From NCBI GenBank assembly GCA_007123715.1, contig SKKO01000126.1, positions 1 through 41,911 of the forward strand: a stretch of DNA of 41,911 bases. The letters run 5' to 3'. This document shows, one piece after another, positions 33,965-41,911 of this stretch. A program made the translations under genes and the position numbers. The notes under the pieces are model-generated. The model ran no database searches, was not told the DNA's origin, and saw nothing but the letters and a program-made list of their open reading frames with translations. Origin of the DNA: Balneolaceae bacterium. Its GTDB lineage: Bacteria; Bacteroidota; Rhodothermia; Balneolales; Balneolaceae. Numbering within the stretch: the stretch's first letter is position 1; each line of letters opens with the position of its first letter.

Positions 33965-36208
33965 TCACTCATATCGCACCACGGTTTTTATACCGTCAAC
34001 TCTTTCAAGTTTTTGAATTATTTTTTCAAGATGTTTCAAATCGTTTACATATGCCGTAATCACTCCTTCAAACATACCCCCCTCGCTGTTTACATTTATG
34101 CTCTTCATATTGGTTTGAAGGGATTTGGATAACACTTCGGTTAAATCATTTACAAGCCCCACACGGTCTTCTCCAATCACTTTTATTGCACCCAGAAATT
34201 GTGTATCAATATTTTTTGCCCATGATACATCAATGATGCGTTCACTGTCTGTCCTGATCAAATGATGGGCATTTTTACAATTTGAACGGTGAATTTTTAC
34301 ATCCCCGTTTCTGCTTATAAACCCGATCACATTATCCCCCGGTATAGGATCACAACAATTTGCATACGAGTACTTTACATCATTCAATTCACCTTCAACA
34401 AGGAGCGCCTTACCGTCACCTACCGATCGTGCTGTGGTAAAGTATTCTTCAGGGGCCTGATCACTATACTGTTTTTTATGATCATCAGGTTCATCATCAA
34501 GCCGTCCTTTACTTTTGAGTTGTTTTACACGCTTATACAGTGCATTTACTTCGAAAGCCCCTGAACCAATTTCATAAAACATTTCCTGGGCATCGCTGAA
34601 CTTAAAGCGCTTGGCAACTTTTGTAAGTTCCTGGTCAGAAATTTCGATTTTGCCTCTTGCCGCACGTTTTTCCCATAAATCCCGCCCTTGATTGGCAACT
34701 TTCCTCTCTTTTTGTTTGATGAATTGACGAATTCTCGCTTTCGCTTTATGTGTTACCACATCCTCCATCCAGTCCGGATTCAGGTTTATTTTATTGCCGG
34801 TAATGATTTCAACCTGATCGCCTGATTTGAGTTTTTGCCTTAATGGCACCATTTTGCCATTCACTTTGGCAGCAAGTGCCCGCTCTCCGATTTCACTGTG
34901 TATTTCAAATGCAAAGTCAATACACGATGCGCCGTTTGGCAAAGTTTTCAATTCCCCGTTTGGAGTAAAGATATAAATTTCGTCCTGGTAAAGATTCAGC
35001 TGAAAATCCTTCACAAATTCAATAGCAGCATCAGGGCGGGGAGCATCGAGCACATCCCGTACCCAGTGCACAAATTTATCGAGTTCTGTGCTTCCGCTAT
35101 TATTTCCCTCTTTGTATTTCCAATGTGCGGCAAGGCCCTGCTCTGCGATGTAATCCATCTTCCTTGTTCGAATCTGGACTTCAACTTTTCGCCCCTGTTT
35201 GGTAATCACGGTTGTATGAAGGGATTGATATCCGTTTGCTTTGGGTACGGATATAAAATCTCTGAACCTTTTTGGAATGGGAGTATACCAGTCGGTAATG
35301 ACGGAATATACGCGCCAGCAATCTTCCTTGGTATGGGATTCCTCCAGAATAATCCTTATCGCAAACAGGTCGTAAATTTCTTCAAAGGGCTTTTGCTGCG
35401 TCTGCATTTTACGATAGATGGAATAGATATGCTTTGGCCTCCCCTTTATTTCAAACCTAAAATTCTGTTCACCCAGTTCAGAACGGATCGGGAGCATAAA
35501 CTCATCAATAAAAATTTCACGTGCCTCTCTCTTTTCACGCAGTTTTCGAACCAGAAATTTGTATGAATTCGGGTCAATAACTTTGAAACTAAGATCTTCA
35601 AGCTCGTTTTTTATTTTAAAAAGCCCAAACCGATGAGCAAGTGGTGCATATAGCTCCATTGTCTCTGTAGCCTTATTCAGCTGTTTTTGCAGTGGGAGAT
35701 GCGAAATCGTACGCATGTTATGCAATCGATCAGCAAATTTGATCAGCACCACCCTGATGTCTTCGGCCATTGACAGAAGCAGCTTCATAAATGTTTCTGC
35801 CTGCTTAGTATCCCTGTTCTCAAACACACCCATGATCTTTGTAAGCCCATCAATGATATGCATTACGGTTATGCCGAACAGATCTTCAATCGTTTTGAGC
35901 GTTACACTTGTATCTTCAACTGTATCGTGCAACAGTGCTGCAACCACCGAAACATCATCAATGTTAAATTCTTCTGCCATTATTTTGGCAACTTCCACAG
36001 GATGCAGATAGTAAGGCTCTCCGGATGCTCTCGTTACATTCTCGTGCGATTTACAACACAATTTAAAAGCTCTTGTAATAAGTTCTTCATTCACTGTCTC
36101 CAGGTGCTCATTGCACAGTCTGAGCAATACAACGAGAGATCCTTTCTGTTGCCTGTCTAATTCAAACTGGTCAATTTCTTCGCGGATATGTGTATCCACT
36201 TTTGGCAT
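33965..36208 (-). CDS. bifunctional (p)ppGpp synthetase/hydrolase (RelA/SpoT family)
   Basis: This 747-residue Rel protein contains, in order, a hydrolase HD domain with YYLHPVEVAKIM and ALLHDTVEDT (HDxxED intact, so hydrolysis is likely), a synthetase domain with YSIYRKMQTQQKPFEEIYDL and GYQSLHTTV, a TGS domain (IYIFTPNGELKTLPNGASCI), a zinc-finger-like region with YANCCDPIPGDNVIGF, and a C-terminal ACT domain. Both catalytic halves look active, as in single-copy Rel enzymes. The start is ATG 36208; a TTG two codons upstream is less likely. It stands alone, with 156 bases to the HU start and 166 to tsaD. Confidence 0.95.
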   Translation of the reverse strand: MPKVDTHIREEIDQFELDRQQKGSLVVLLRLCNEHLETVNEELITRAFKLCCKSHENVTRASGEPYYLHPVEVAKIMAEEFNIDDVSVVAALLHDTVEDTSVTLKTIEDLFGITVMHIIDGLTKIMGVFENRDTKQAETFMKLLLSMAEDIRVVLIKFADRLHNMRTISHLPLQKQLNKATETMELYAPLAHRFGLFKIKNELEDLSFKVIDPNSYKFLVRKLREKREAREIFIDEFMLPIRSELGEQNFRFEIKGRPKHIYSIYRKMQTQQKPFEEIYDLFAIRIILEESHTKEDCWRVYSVITDWYTPIPKRFRDFISVPKANGYQSLHTTVITKQGRKVEVQIRTRKMDYIAEQGLAAHWKYKEGNNSGSTELDKFVHWVRDVLDAPRPDAAIEFVKDFQLNLYQDEIYIFTPNGELKTLPNGASCIDFAFEIHSEIGERALAAKVNGKMVPLRQKLKSGDQVEIITGNKINLNPDWMEDVVTHKAKARIRQFIKQKERKVANQGRDLWEKRAARGKIEISDQELTKVAKRFKFSDAQEMFYEIGSGAFEVNALYKRVKQLKSKGRLDDEPDDHKKQYSDQAPEEYFTTARSVGDGKALLVEGELNDVKYSYANCCDPIPGDNVIGFISRNGDVKIHRSNCKNAHHLIRTDSERIIDVSWAKNIDTQFLGAIKVIGEDRVGLVNDLTEVLSKSLQTNMKSINVNSEGGMFEGVITAYVNDLKHLEKIIQKLERVDGIKTVVRYE

Positions 36209-36374
36209 AGTCAATTACAACGATTTATGATGTGATATTACAATAACTCTGTTTTTATTAACGTAGTTCGTATTCTTATATATTATAAAAAAGTGATGAT
36301 CAATATTAGAATTATTTTACAAGCATAAGGGAACATAACTTTTTTTACATTTCAATATTTACTCCGATCTTTTT

Positions 36375-37370
36375 TTAACACCCTTTTTCAATTCTTGCAA
36401 ACGGCTTAAGAGTGAGATCATCAATAATATTTTCCCTCATTTTCAGCGCGCCTGTTACCGCAATCATGGCCGCATTATCGGTACAGTATTGAATCGAAGG
36501 AATCATCAGGTTCAGTCCGGATTCTTTTGCATAAGACATGACCTTTTGGCGAAGCATGGAATTTGCTGATACTCCTCCTGCAATCAAGATATGATGTACC
36601 CCGGTTTTTTCTGCCGCTTTTTTCAATTTCTCAACCAAAACATCGGTTATGGCTTCGGAGATACTTGCACAAATATCATTCAGGTTATGTTGAACATATG
36701 TTTCTCCTTTCTCCTGAATATAGTACAATACGCTGGTCTTTAAACCTGAAAAACTGAAATCCAAACCCTTGTGAATCATCGACCGCGGAAATTGATGAAA
36801 GCTGCCGTCACCATCCCGCGACAATTTATCGACAACCGGCCCTGCCGGATAAGGCAGATTTAAAATTTTTCCGATTTTATCAAATGCTTCACCTGCGGCA
36901 TCATCCCTTGTTTTACCTAATAATTTATGCTGAAATATCTTTTCTGTATAAACCAGACGTGTATGCCCACCGGAAACAATTAATGCCACAAAAGGATATG
37001 CTTCTTTATGTTCGATAAAATTGGCATACATATGGGCATCAATATGGTTTACACCAATCAACGGAATATGATTGGATACTGCCAGGCCTTTGGCAAAACT
37101 CAGGCCTACCAGCAGCGAACCCATCAAGCCCGGCCCTCTTGCCACTGCAATTCCATCGAGATCACCAAGGCCGGTACGCGCTTCGCTCAGTGCCTGTTCA
37201 ACTGTAGCCGTAATAGATTTATGATGAGCCCGTGAAGCAAGCTCAGGAACAACTCCGCCAAATTTTTGATGTACCGCCTGTGATGCAATAATGTTGGATA
37301 AAATATTTCCATCTGCATAAACGGAAGCAGCCGTTTCGTCACACGATGATTCAATGCCTAAAATCTTCAT
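36375..37370 (-). CDS. tsaD: tRNA N6-adenosine threonylcarbamoyltransferase (Kae1/TsaD)
   Basis: This 331-residue ASKHA-fold protein is needed for t6A at position 37 of ANN-decoding tRNAs. It starts MKILGIESSCDETAASVY, then has a metal-binding HxxxH in GVNHIDAHMYA, the phosphate loop ALIVSGGHTRLVY and the C-terminal AGGVSANSMLRQK. The start is ATG 37370. A frame open to 37421 would run into the dnaK terminator stem and add 17 unlikely residues. The gene lies directly after dnaK's terminator. Confidence 0.95.
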   Translation of the reverse strand: MKILGIESSCDETAASVYADGNILSNIIASQAVHQKFGGVVPELASRAHHKSITATVEQALSEARTGLGDLDGIAVARGPGLMGSLLVGLSFAKGLAVSNHIPLIGVNHIDAHMYANFIEHKEAYPFVALIVSGGHTRLVYTEKIFQHKLLGKTRDDAAGEAFDKIGKILNLPYPAGPVVDKLSRDGDGSFHQFPRSMIHKGLDFSFSGLKTSVLYYIQEKGETYVQHNLNDICASISEAITDVLVEKLKKAAEKTGVHHILIAGGVSANSMLRQKVMSYAKESGLNLMIPSIQYCTDNAAMIAVTGALKMRENIIDDLTLKPFARIEKGC

Positions 37371-37419
37371 CTTGTAAAAATAATTGTTCTTATGATATGA
37401 ATCCTGAAGAATCCCATCC

Positions 37420-37448
37420 AAAAAAAAAGCTCCCGAAACGGGAGCTTT
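37420..37448 (-). terminator. intrinsic terminator of dnaK
   Basis: On the - strand, a perfect 10-bp stem aaagctcccg/cgggagcttt with loop ttt is followed by a T-run reaching 37420. It lies between the dnaK stop and the tsaD start. Confidence 0.9.
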
Positions 37449-37494
37449 CTGAATTGGAAACCGGTTAAACGGTTCTTTTTTCTTTTACGAAGGC

Positions 37495-39423
37495 TTAGGC
37501 TTTCTTGTCGTCTTCGTCTTCGTCAACCACTTCGAAGTCGGCATCAACAGCATCATCACCGGCTTCAGAACCATTCGCTTCACTTTGAGTGCCCGCGTCT
37601 GCCGTTTGGCTTTCCGACTCAGCTGCCTGATAAATCTCCTGTGAAGCTGCCGCCCAGGCTTTATTCAATTCGTCAATGGCATTATCGATCTCGTCGGTAT
37701 TTTCTGATTTATGCAGTTCTTCGAGTTTCGTTAATGCTTCTTCGATCTTCGCCTTGTTGCCTTCAGAAACTTTCTCTTTGTGTTCATCAAGCTGCTTTCT
37801 CGTTGAGAAAATCAGCGAATCAGCCTGATTGAGTTTCTCGACTTTCTCGCGAAGTTTTTTGTCTTCATCAGCATGTTCTTTGGCAGCTTGCCTCATTTTT
37901 TCAATCTCGCTATCACTTAAGCCGGATGAAGATTCGATACGGATACTTTGCTCTTTACCCGTCCCTTTATCTTTCGCGCTTACATTCAGCACTCCGTTCG
38001 CATCGAGGTCAAAAGCCACCTCAATTTGTGGCATGCCTCTTGGTGCCGGCGGTATTCCGTCAAGATGGAATCGGCCCAGCGTACGGTTATCCTGTGCTTT
38101 GGCACGTTCACCCTGCAGAATATGAATCTCCACGCTGGTCTGGCTATCAGCCGCTGTGGAAAATACTTCTTTCTTGCTGGTTGGGATGGTTGTATTGGAT
38201 TCAATCAACTTGGTCATAACACCACCGAGTGTTTCAATACCCAGTGTAAGCGGTGTCACATCAAGAAGTACCACATCATCAACTTCTCCTGAAAGTACGC
38301 CACCCTGGATCGCGGCACCTACAGCCACAACTTCGTCGGGGTTTACGCCTTTACTGGGATCCTTGCCAAAAAACTCTTTTACTACTTCCTGGATTTTTGG
38401 AATTCTGGTTGAGCCGCCCACGAGTATTACCTGGTCAATTTCTTTTTTCGTGATACCGGCATCCTTGATGGCTTTTTCACACGGACCGATGGTTCGCTTT
38501 ACAAGATCATCCACCAGCTGTTCAAATTTAGGCCGGGTAATGTCGATATTCAGATGTTTCGGCCCGGCTTCGGTCGCGGTGATAAATGGCAGGTTCACAT
38601 TGGTTTTTTGTGAGCTTGAAAGTTCAATTTTGGCTTTCTCAGCCGCATCCTTAAGCCGCTGCATCGCCATCGCGTCTTTTCGAAGATCGATGCCTTCATC
38701 TTTCCTGAATTCATCAGCCAGGAAATTGATCAGACGCTGGTCAAAATCATCACCACCAAGATGAGTGTCCCCACTGGTTGATTTTACTTCGAATACACCA
38801 TCACCCAATTCAAGAACGGACACATCAAATGTACCTCCTCCCAAATCGTAAACGATGATGGTTTGGTCTGTATCTTTTTTATCAAGGCCGTATGCCAGGG
38901 ATGCCGCTGTAGGCTCGTTAATGATTCTTTTTACATCAAGGCCTGCAATCTTACCTGCTTCCTGGGTGGCTTTTCTTTGTGCGTCGTTAAAGTATGCCGG
39001 AACGGTAATCACGGCTTCTGTGACTTTTTCTCCCAGATATTCTTCTGCAGTTTGCTTCATTTTCTGAAGAATCATCGCAGAAATTTCCTGCGGAGCATAT
39101 TTTCTGTCATCAATCTGCACACGGGCAGTACCGTCATCTTCTGATTTAACAACTTTGTAAGATGCCTGCCCCATCTCTCCCTCAACCTCGTTATACATCC
39201 GGCCCATAAATCTTTTTATGGACGATACCGTTTTTTCCGGATTCGTGATTGCCTGTCGTTTTGCAGGAGCGCCCACCAGGCGTTCTCCGTCTTTGGTGAA
39301 CGCAACAACCGATGGTGTGGTTCTGCCGCCTTCTGAGTTTTGGATCACGATAGGCTCGTTGCCTTCCATAACTGAAACGCAAGAGTTTGTGGTGCCCAAG
39401 TCAATTCCTATGATTTTACCCAT
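37495..39423 (-). CDS. dnaK: chaperone DnaK (Hsp70)
   Basis: This 642-residue Hsp70 starts [20 protein letters not shown]. The ATPase domain has [19 protein letters not shown] and [16 protein letters not shown]. The substrate domain has [20 protein letters not shown] and [20 protein letters not shown]. The C-terminal lid ends in an acidic tail, [16 protein letters not shown]. It folds and refolds client proteins with DnaJ and GrpE, which are not in the window. It is preceded by hsp20 with a 39-base gap, so the two are probably co-transcribed from upstream of hsp20. A strong terminator follows. Confidence 0.98.
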   Translation of the reverse strand: MGKIIGIDLGTTNSCVSVMEGNEPIVIQNSEGGRTTPSVVAFTKDGERLVGAPAKRQAITNPEKTVSSIKRFMGRMYNEVEGEMGQASYKVVKSEDDGTARVQIDDRKYAPQEISAMILQKMKQTAEEYLGEKVTEAVITVPAYFNDAQRKATQEAGKIAGLDVKRIINEPTAASLAYGLDKKDTDQTIIVYDLGGGTFDVSVLELGDGVFEVKSTSGDTHLGGDDFDQRLINFLADEFRKDEGIDLRKDAMAMQRLKDAAEKAKIELSSSQKTNVNLPFITATEAGPKHLNIDITRPKFEQLVDDLVKRTIGPCEKAIKDAGITKKEIDQVILVGGSTRIPKIQEVVKEFFGKDPSKGVNPDEVVAVGAAIQGGVLSGEVDDVVLLDVTPLTLGIETLGGVMTKLIESNTTIPTSKKEVFSTAADSQTSVEIHILQGERAKAQDNRTLGRFHLDGIPPAPRGMPQIEVAFDLDANGVLNVSAKDKGTGKEQSIRIESSSGLSDSEIEKMRQAAKEHADEDKKLREKVEKLNQADSLIFSTRKQLDEHKEKVSEGNKAKIEEALTKLEELHKSENTDEIDNAIDELNKAWAAASQEIYQAAESESQTADAGTQSEANGSEAGDDAVDADFEVVDEDEDDKKA

Positions 39424-39462
39424 AATTGTAGTCCTTTTTCTATTTTTCTTTGATTAAACTCG

Positions 39463-39894
39463 TTATTTGATCGGAATGGATTGTGAGTGATCCTCACTTT
39501 CCAAACCAGTTTTTGAAATTTTTATTCGTAAAACACCGTCTTTAAAAGTTGCTGCTACTGACGCTGTATCCACATTATCGGGAAGAGCAAATGAACGGGA
39601 GAATGAACCCTGTCTTCTTCCTGCCCTCTTCAATTGTTCACCATCTTCCAGATAGAGTTCCCTTTCACCACTAACGGTGAGAACTCTGTCTTTCAGTTTT
39701 ATCTTGATTTGTTTTTTATTCATGCCCGGTAAATCCATCAGGATGGAATAAATCTCGTCACTTTCCACCAGGTCGTAATCGGGGTTAAATCCGCTATGGG
39801 GGCTCTGTGGTTGTGCCACTTTTTCCACAAACTGCTGGATATCCTTACCAAGCCTGGACAATTGTTTTTCAATATCGATAGTAAAATTGCTCAT
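39463..39894 (-). CDS. small heat shock protein (Hsp20/alpha-crystallin family)
   Basis: This 143-residue holdase has an alpha-crystallin domain at about residues 40-135. Consensus parts are ESDEIYSILMDLPGMNKKQI, LTVSGERELYLEDG, GSFSRSFALPDNVD and TFKDGVLRIKISK (the GVLxIxxxK signature). The short C-terminal extension ends SIPIK, which contains the IxI motif used in oligomer assembly. It lies 39 bases upstream of dnaK on the same strand. I see no CIRCE element before it. Confidence 0.95.
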   Translation of the reverse strand: MSNFTIDIEKQLSRLGKDIQQFVEKVAQPQSPHSGFNPDYDLVESDEIYSILMDLPGMNKKQIKIKLKDRVLTVSGERELYLEDGEQLKRAGRRQGSFSRSFALPDNVDTASVAATFKDGVLRIKISKTGLESEDHSQSIPIK

Positions 39895-40015
39895 AATGTG
39901 TCGTTTTCTATCATATCAGAGCAACCTCAATGCCAAATAAATTTGCTTCAGCAGTTCACTGACGTATTGACATAGATAACAAAGAAAATGTGACCTGATG
40001 CCAGTTTCTGGTTTA

Positions 40016-41302
40016 TTATCTGCTGATTTGCTTGAGATGATGCCAGAAAGCGGGATAAGATATGGCTGTGCACTCCGCATCCTTTACCGTGGATGTTTTC
40101 CGCGATTTTGTTGCAAGTACTGCGGCGGCCATAGCCATACGGTGGTCATGATAGCTCGGGAAATCTGCGGCTAAGGGTATAAAATCTTTGTTCCCGTGAA
40201 TAGTAATCCCGTCTTTTGCCAGTTCAACGACGGCGCCTGAAAGTGACAGAATCTCTGCCATGGCAGAAAGCCTGTCAGTTTCTTTATGACGTAATTCTTC
40301 GGCTCCCATCACCGTTGATGTACCCTCTGCAAAACACATCGCCACCATTAAAATGGGCAGTTCATCAATGCAGTTGGGTATCAAAGCCGGATTGAGGTCT
40401 ATAGCCGTTAATTCAGCTGGTTCTATTCTCAAATCTGCAACGGGTTCTTTTCCTTCCATCCGCGGGTTTTCAGTTGTGATGGATGCTCCCATTTCTGCTA
40501 ATATATTGAGAGCTGCAATCCGGCTAGGATTCAAGCCGGTATTTTTTAAAAGAAGTGAAGAATCATTGTGAATGGTTCCTGCTACAAGCCAAAAAGCTGC
40601 TGCTGAAAAATCGCCCGGGATGGTATAATTTTGTGACGGTATCAGGTCTGCACGGCTGCTTCGAACTATTTTCCCTGTACCGTATGCTTCCGATTTTAAA
40701 TTCAGCAATCTTTCGGTATGATCCCTGCTCAGAACATGCTCGATTACCTCAACAGAATCTTCACTGAACAGGCCGGCGAGCAATATTGCCGATTTTAATT
40801 GAGCGCTTGCAATCGGAAGAGGGAACCGCATTCCCCTCAGTCCATCGTTACGGGAAACCATCAATGGTGCAAAATCACCGTTTTTTCCCTTAATTTTACA
40901 ACCAAGTGCACTCAGTGGATCTATAATGCGTTTCATGGTGCGGGATGAAAGCGATTCATCGCCAATAAGTTCACAGCTGATCCCTGCTCCGGCCACAATA
41001 CCACCGAGCAGCCTCATGGTAGTACCGGAATTCCCGCAATCGAGTGGTTTTTCGGGTATACGGAACCCCTCCCTGCCTACACCATGCACGGTCACCTTGT
41101 CTTGAGTCTGGTCAACCTTCACTCCAAGCTGCTTGATGCAGGAAAGGGTACTTTGAGGGTCGGCCGCGGCAGAATAATTACTGATAACACTCACCTCATC
41201 CGAAATAGCCGCAAACATGGCTGATCTGTGAGAAATGGATTTGTCGGGTGGAGGGGTGATGGTACCTTTCAGTAATTTAGCCGGTTGTACTTCCTGAATC
41301 AT
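40016..41302 (-). CDS. aroA: 3-phosphoshikimate 1-carboxyvinyltransferase (EPSP synthase)
   Basis: This 428-residue enzyme transfers enolpyruvyl from PEP to shikimate-3-phosphate. It shows PPDKSISHRSAMFAA at the N-terminus, LDCGNSGTTMRLLGGIVAG (about residues 87-105), and SRTMKRIIDPL. The C-terminal half has the KETDRLSAMAEILSLSGA motif and FPSYHDHRMAMAAAVLA. In the N-terminal active site the sequence LDCGNSGTTMR has the ordinary Gly, as in glyphosate-sensitive class I enzymes. Three bases separate it from the upstream TPR gene stop. Confidence 0.96.
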   Translation of the reverse strand: MIQEVQPAKLLKGTITPPPDKSISHRSAMFAAISDEVSVISNYSAAADPQSTLSCIKQLGVKVDQTQDKVTVHGVGREGFRIPEKPLDCGNSGTTMRLLGGIVAGAGISCELIGDESLSSRTMKRIIDPLSALGCKIKGKNGDFAPLMVSRNDGLRGMRFPLPIASAQLKSAILLAGLFSEDSVEVIEHVLSRDHTERLLNLKSEAYGTGKIVRSSRADLIPSQNYTIPGDFSAAAFWLVAGTIHNDSSLLLKNTGLNPSRIAALNILAEMGASITTENPRMEGKEPVADLRIEPAELTAIDLNPALIPNCIDELPILMVAMCFAEGTSTVMGAEELRHKETDRLSAMAEILSLSGAVVELAKDGITIHGNKDFIPLAADFPSYHDHRMAMAAAVLATKSRKTSTVKDAECTAISYPAFWHHLKQISR

Positions 41303-41305
41303 ATT

Positions 41306-41911
41306 TTAATTGCTTTGCAGCAGGCGTTGTGCTCTACTTGCTCCGGGAGTGCCTGGGTAATTTTCAACAATGGAATTAAGTAAAGAAATGGCATCACCAC
41401 GTCTGCCATCCCTGATATAAATTTCTGCCGTTTTGTACTGTGCCTCTGCCACCCACTCTCCAAATGCCTCAAAGAGCACGCGCACTTTAGAGTATTCATC
41501 AAGTGCGGCCGGCCGGTTGCCCTCAGATAAATACGTTTCCCCAATTAAAAATTGGGCCTCAGCACCTATTTCCGTAGTGTTAGAACCTGCTACAAGGTTA
41601 AAAAACCGACGTGCCTCCTCAAGCCTTCCATCTCTGTACAACACTTTCCCAAGGCCTACCCTTGCCGCATCGTTTTCGGAATTAACAGACAGAACCCTTT
41701 CAAAATTTTGCCGGGCTTCTGTCCTGTTTTGAAGGGCAAGGTGAGCATTCCCCTGGCCAAGATAAGCCTCCTGCAGATATTGTGAATCGAGATTTGCAAG
41801 TTCTTCGAATCTGCGCAGGGATTCCTGGTAACTCCCCAGGGAATAATGAATTTTTCCCAGTTCGATCAATGCAGTCCCTTTTCTTTCTGATTCCGGAAAA
41901 TCATTGACAAG
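41306..41911 (-). CDS. tetratricopeptide-repeat protein (5' partial)
   Basis: The frame stays open to the window edge, so the N-terminal part is missing and about 200 C-terminal residues are seen. They form consecutive TPR units: GKIHYSLGSYQESLRRFEEL, GQGNAHLALQNRTEARQNFE, GLGKVLYRDGRLEEARRFFN, IGETYLSEGNRPAALDEYSK and KTAEIYIRDGRRGDAISLLN. The last repeat ends with NYPGTPGASRAQRLLQ, as in envelope-associated YbgF/BamD-like TPR proteins. Residues before the TTG at 41869 continue in the same style, so that codon is not the start. It is probably cotranscribed with aroA. Function is unknown. Confidence 0.85.
   Translation of the reverse strand, partial: LVNDFPESERKGTALIELGKIHYSLGSYQESLRRFEELANLDSQYLQEAYLGQGNAHLALQNRTEARQNFERVLSVNSENDAARVGLGKVLYRDGRLEEARRFFNLVAGSNTTEIGAEAQFLIGETYLSEGNRPAALDEYSKVRVLFEAFGEWVAEAQYKTAEIYIRDGRRGDAISLLNSIVENYPGTPGASRAQRLLQSN

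Noticed and set aside
34898-35566. 222-codon open frame on the + strand
   Set aside because: It is antisense to the spoT-like gene and has no recognisable motif.
38156-38764. 202-codon open frame on the + strand
   Set aside because: It is antisense to dnaK; long mirror frames opposite dnaK are a common artefact.

Overview
The window looks like a chromosome segment from a free-living member of the Bacteroidota-Rhodothermota-Balneolota assemblage, most likely Balneolota-like. This is inferred from protein flavour and gene content: a short LeuA, a split type-II isopropylmalate isomerase, an ArsS pair, a MetZ-type sulfhydrylase and weak Shine-Dalgarno sequences. No 16S gene or other taxonomic marker is present.

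Region 1 (1 to about 4.1 kb) is AT-rich accessory DNA, visibly different in composition from the rest. It carries an AbiE-type toxin-antitoxin pair (the antitoxin is cut by the window edge), a class I SAM methyltransferase and a zinc-ribbon/coiled-coil/PD-(D/E)xK protein of the DUF2130 type. All are on the + strand, and each of the three units is followed by a structured palindrome of 124-125 bp. The three palindromes start with AAC, end with GTT, share an internal TGGTTA(A)(T/A)TCAA box at a fixed offset and have matching stems. This is the layout of integron gene cassettes with attC sites, or of a very similar cassette system. No integrase is visible.

Region 2 (4.17-11.8 kb, + strand) is central carbon metabolism. 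It holds a three-gene 2-oxoacid:ferredoxin oxidoreductase (a gamma/GltD/ferredoxin fusion, then alpha, then beta) and phosphoenolpyruvate carboxylase. The latter is bracketed by two direct copies of a repeat of about 150 bp.

Region 3 (12.0-24.0 kb) is a nearly complete branched-chain amino acid block: ilvD on the - strand, then ilvB-ilvN-ilvC-cimA-leuA-leuC-leuD-leuB on the + strand. CimA supplies 2-oxobutyrate from pyruvate and acetyl-CoA, so isoleucine synthesis need not start from threonine. Together with the oxidoreductase and Ppc, the region is centred on pyruvate, CO2 and acetyl-CoA. Structured leaders precede ilvC, leuA and leuD. A very Ile/Leu/Val-rich small ORF precedes ilvB.

Region 4 (24.2-29.1 kb, + strand) holds an AhpD-like protein plus the radical SAM enzyme ArsS (an arsenosugar-type pair), an OsmC-like protein, a MetZ-type sulfhydrylase whose TTG start lies at the end of an 11-unit heptanucleotide array, and a lipoprotein amidohydrolase.

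Region 5 (29.1-41.9 kb, all - strand) is housekeeping: gapA, an ankyrin-repeat protein, HU-ruvX-def-fmt, relA/spoT, tsaD, hsp20-dnaK, and a TPR protein-aroA pair that runs off the window end. A 15-bp motif with an AAGCGCTT core lies upstream of both ilvD and gapA and suggests a shared LacI-type regulator.
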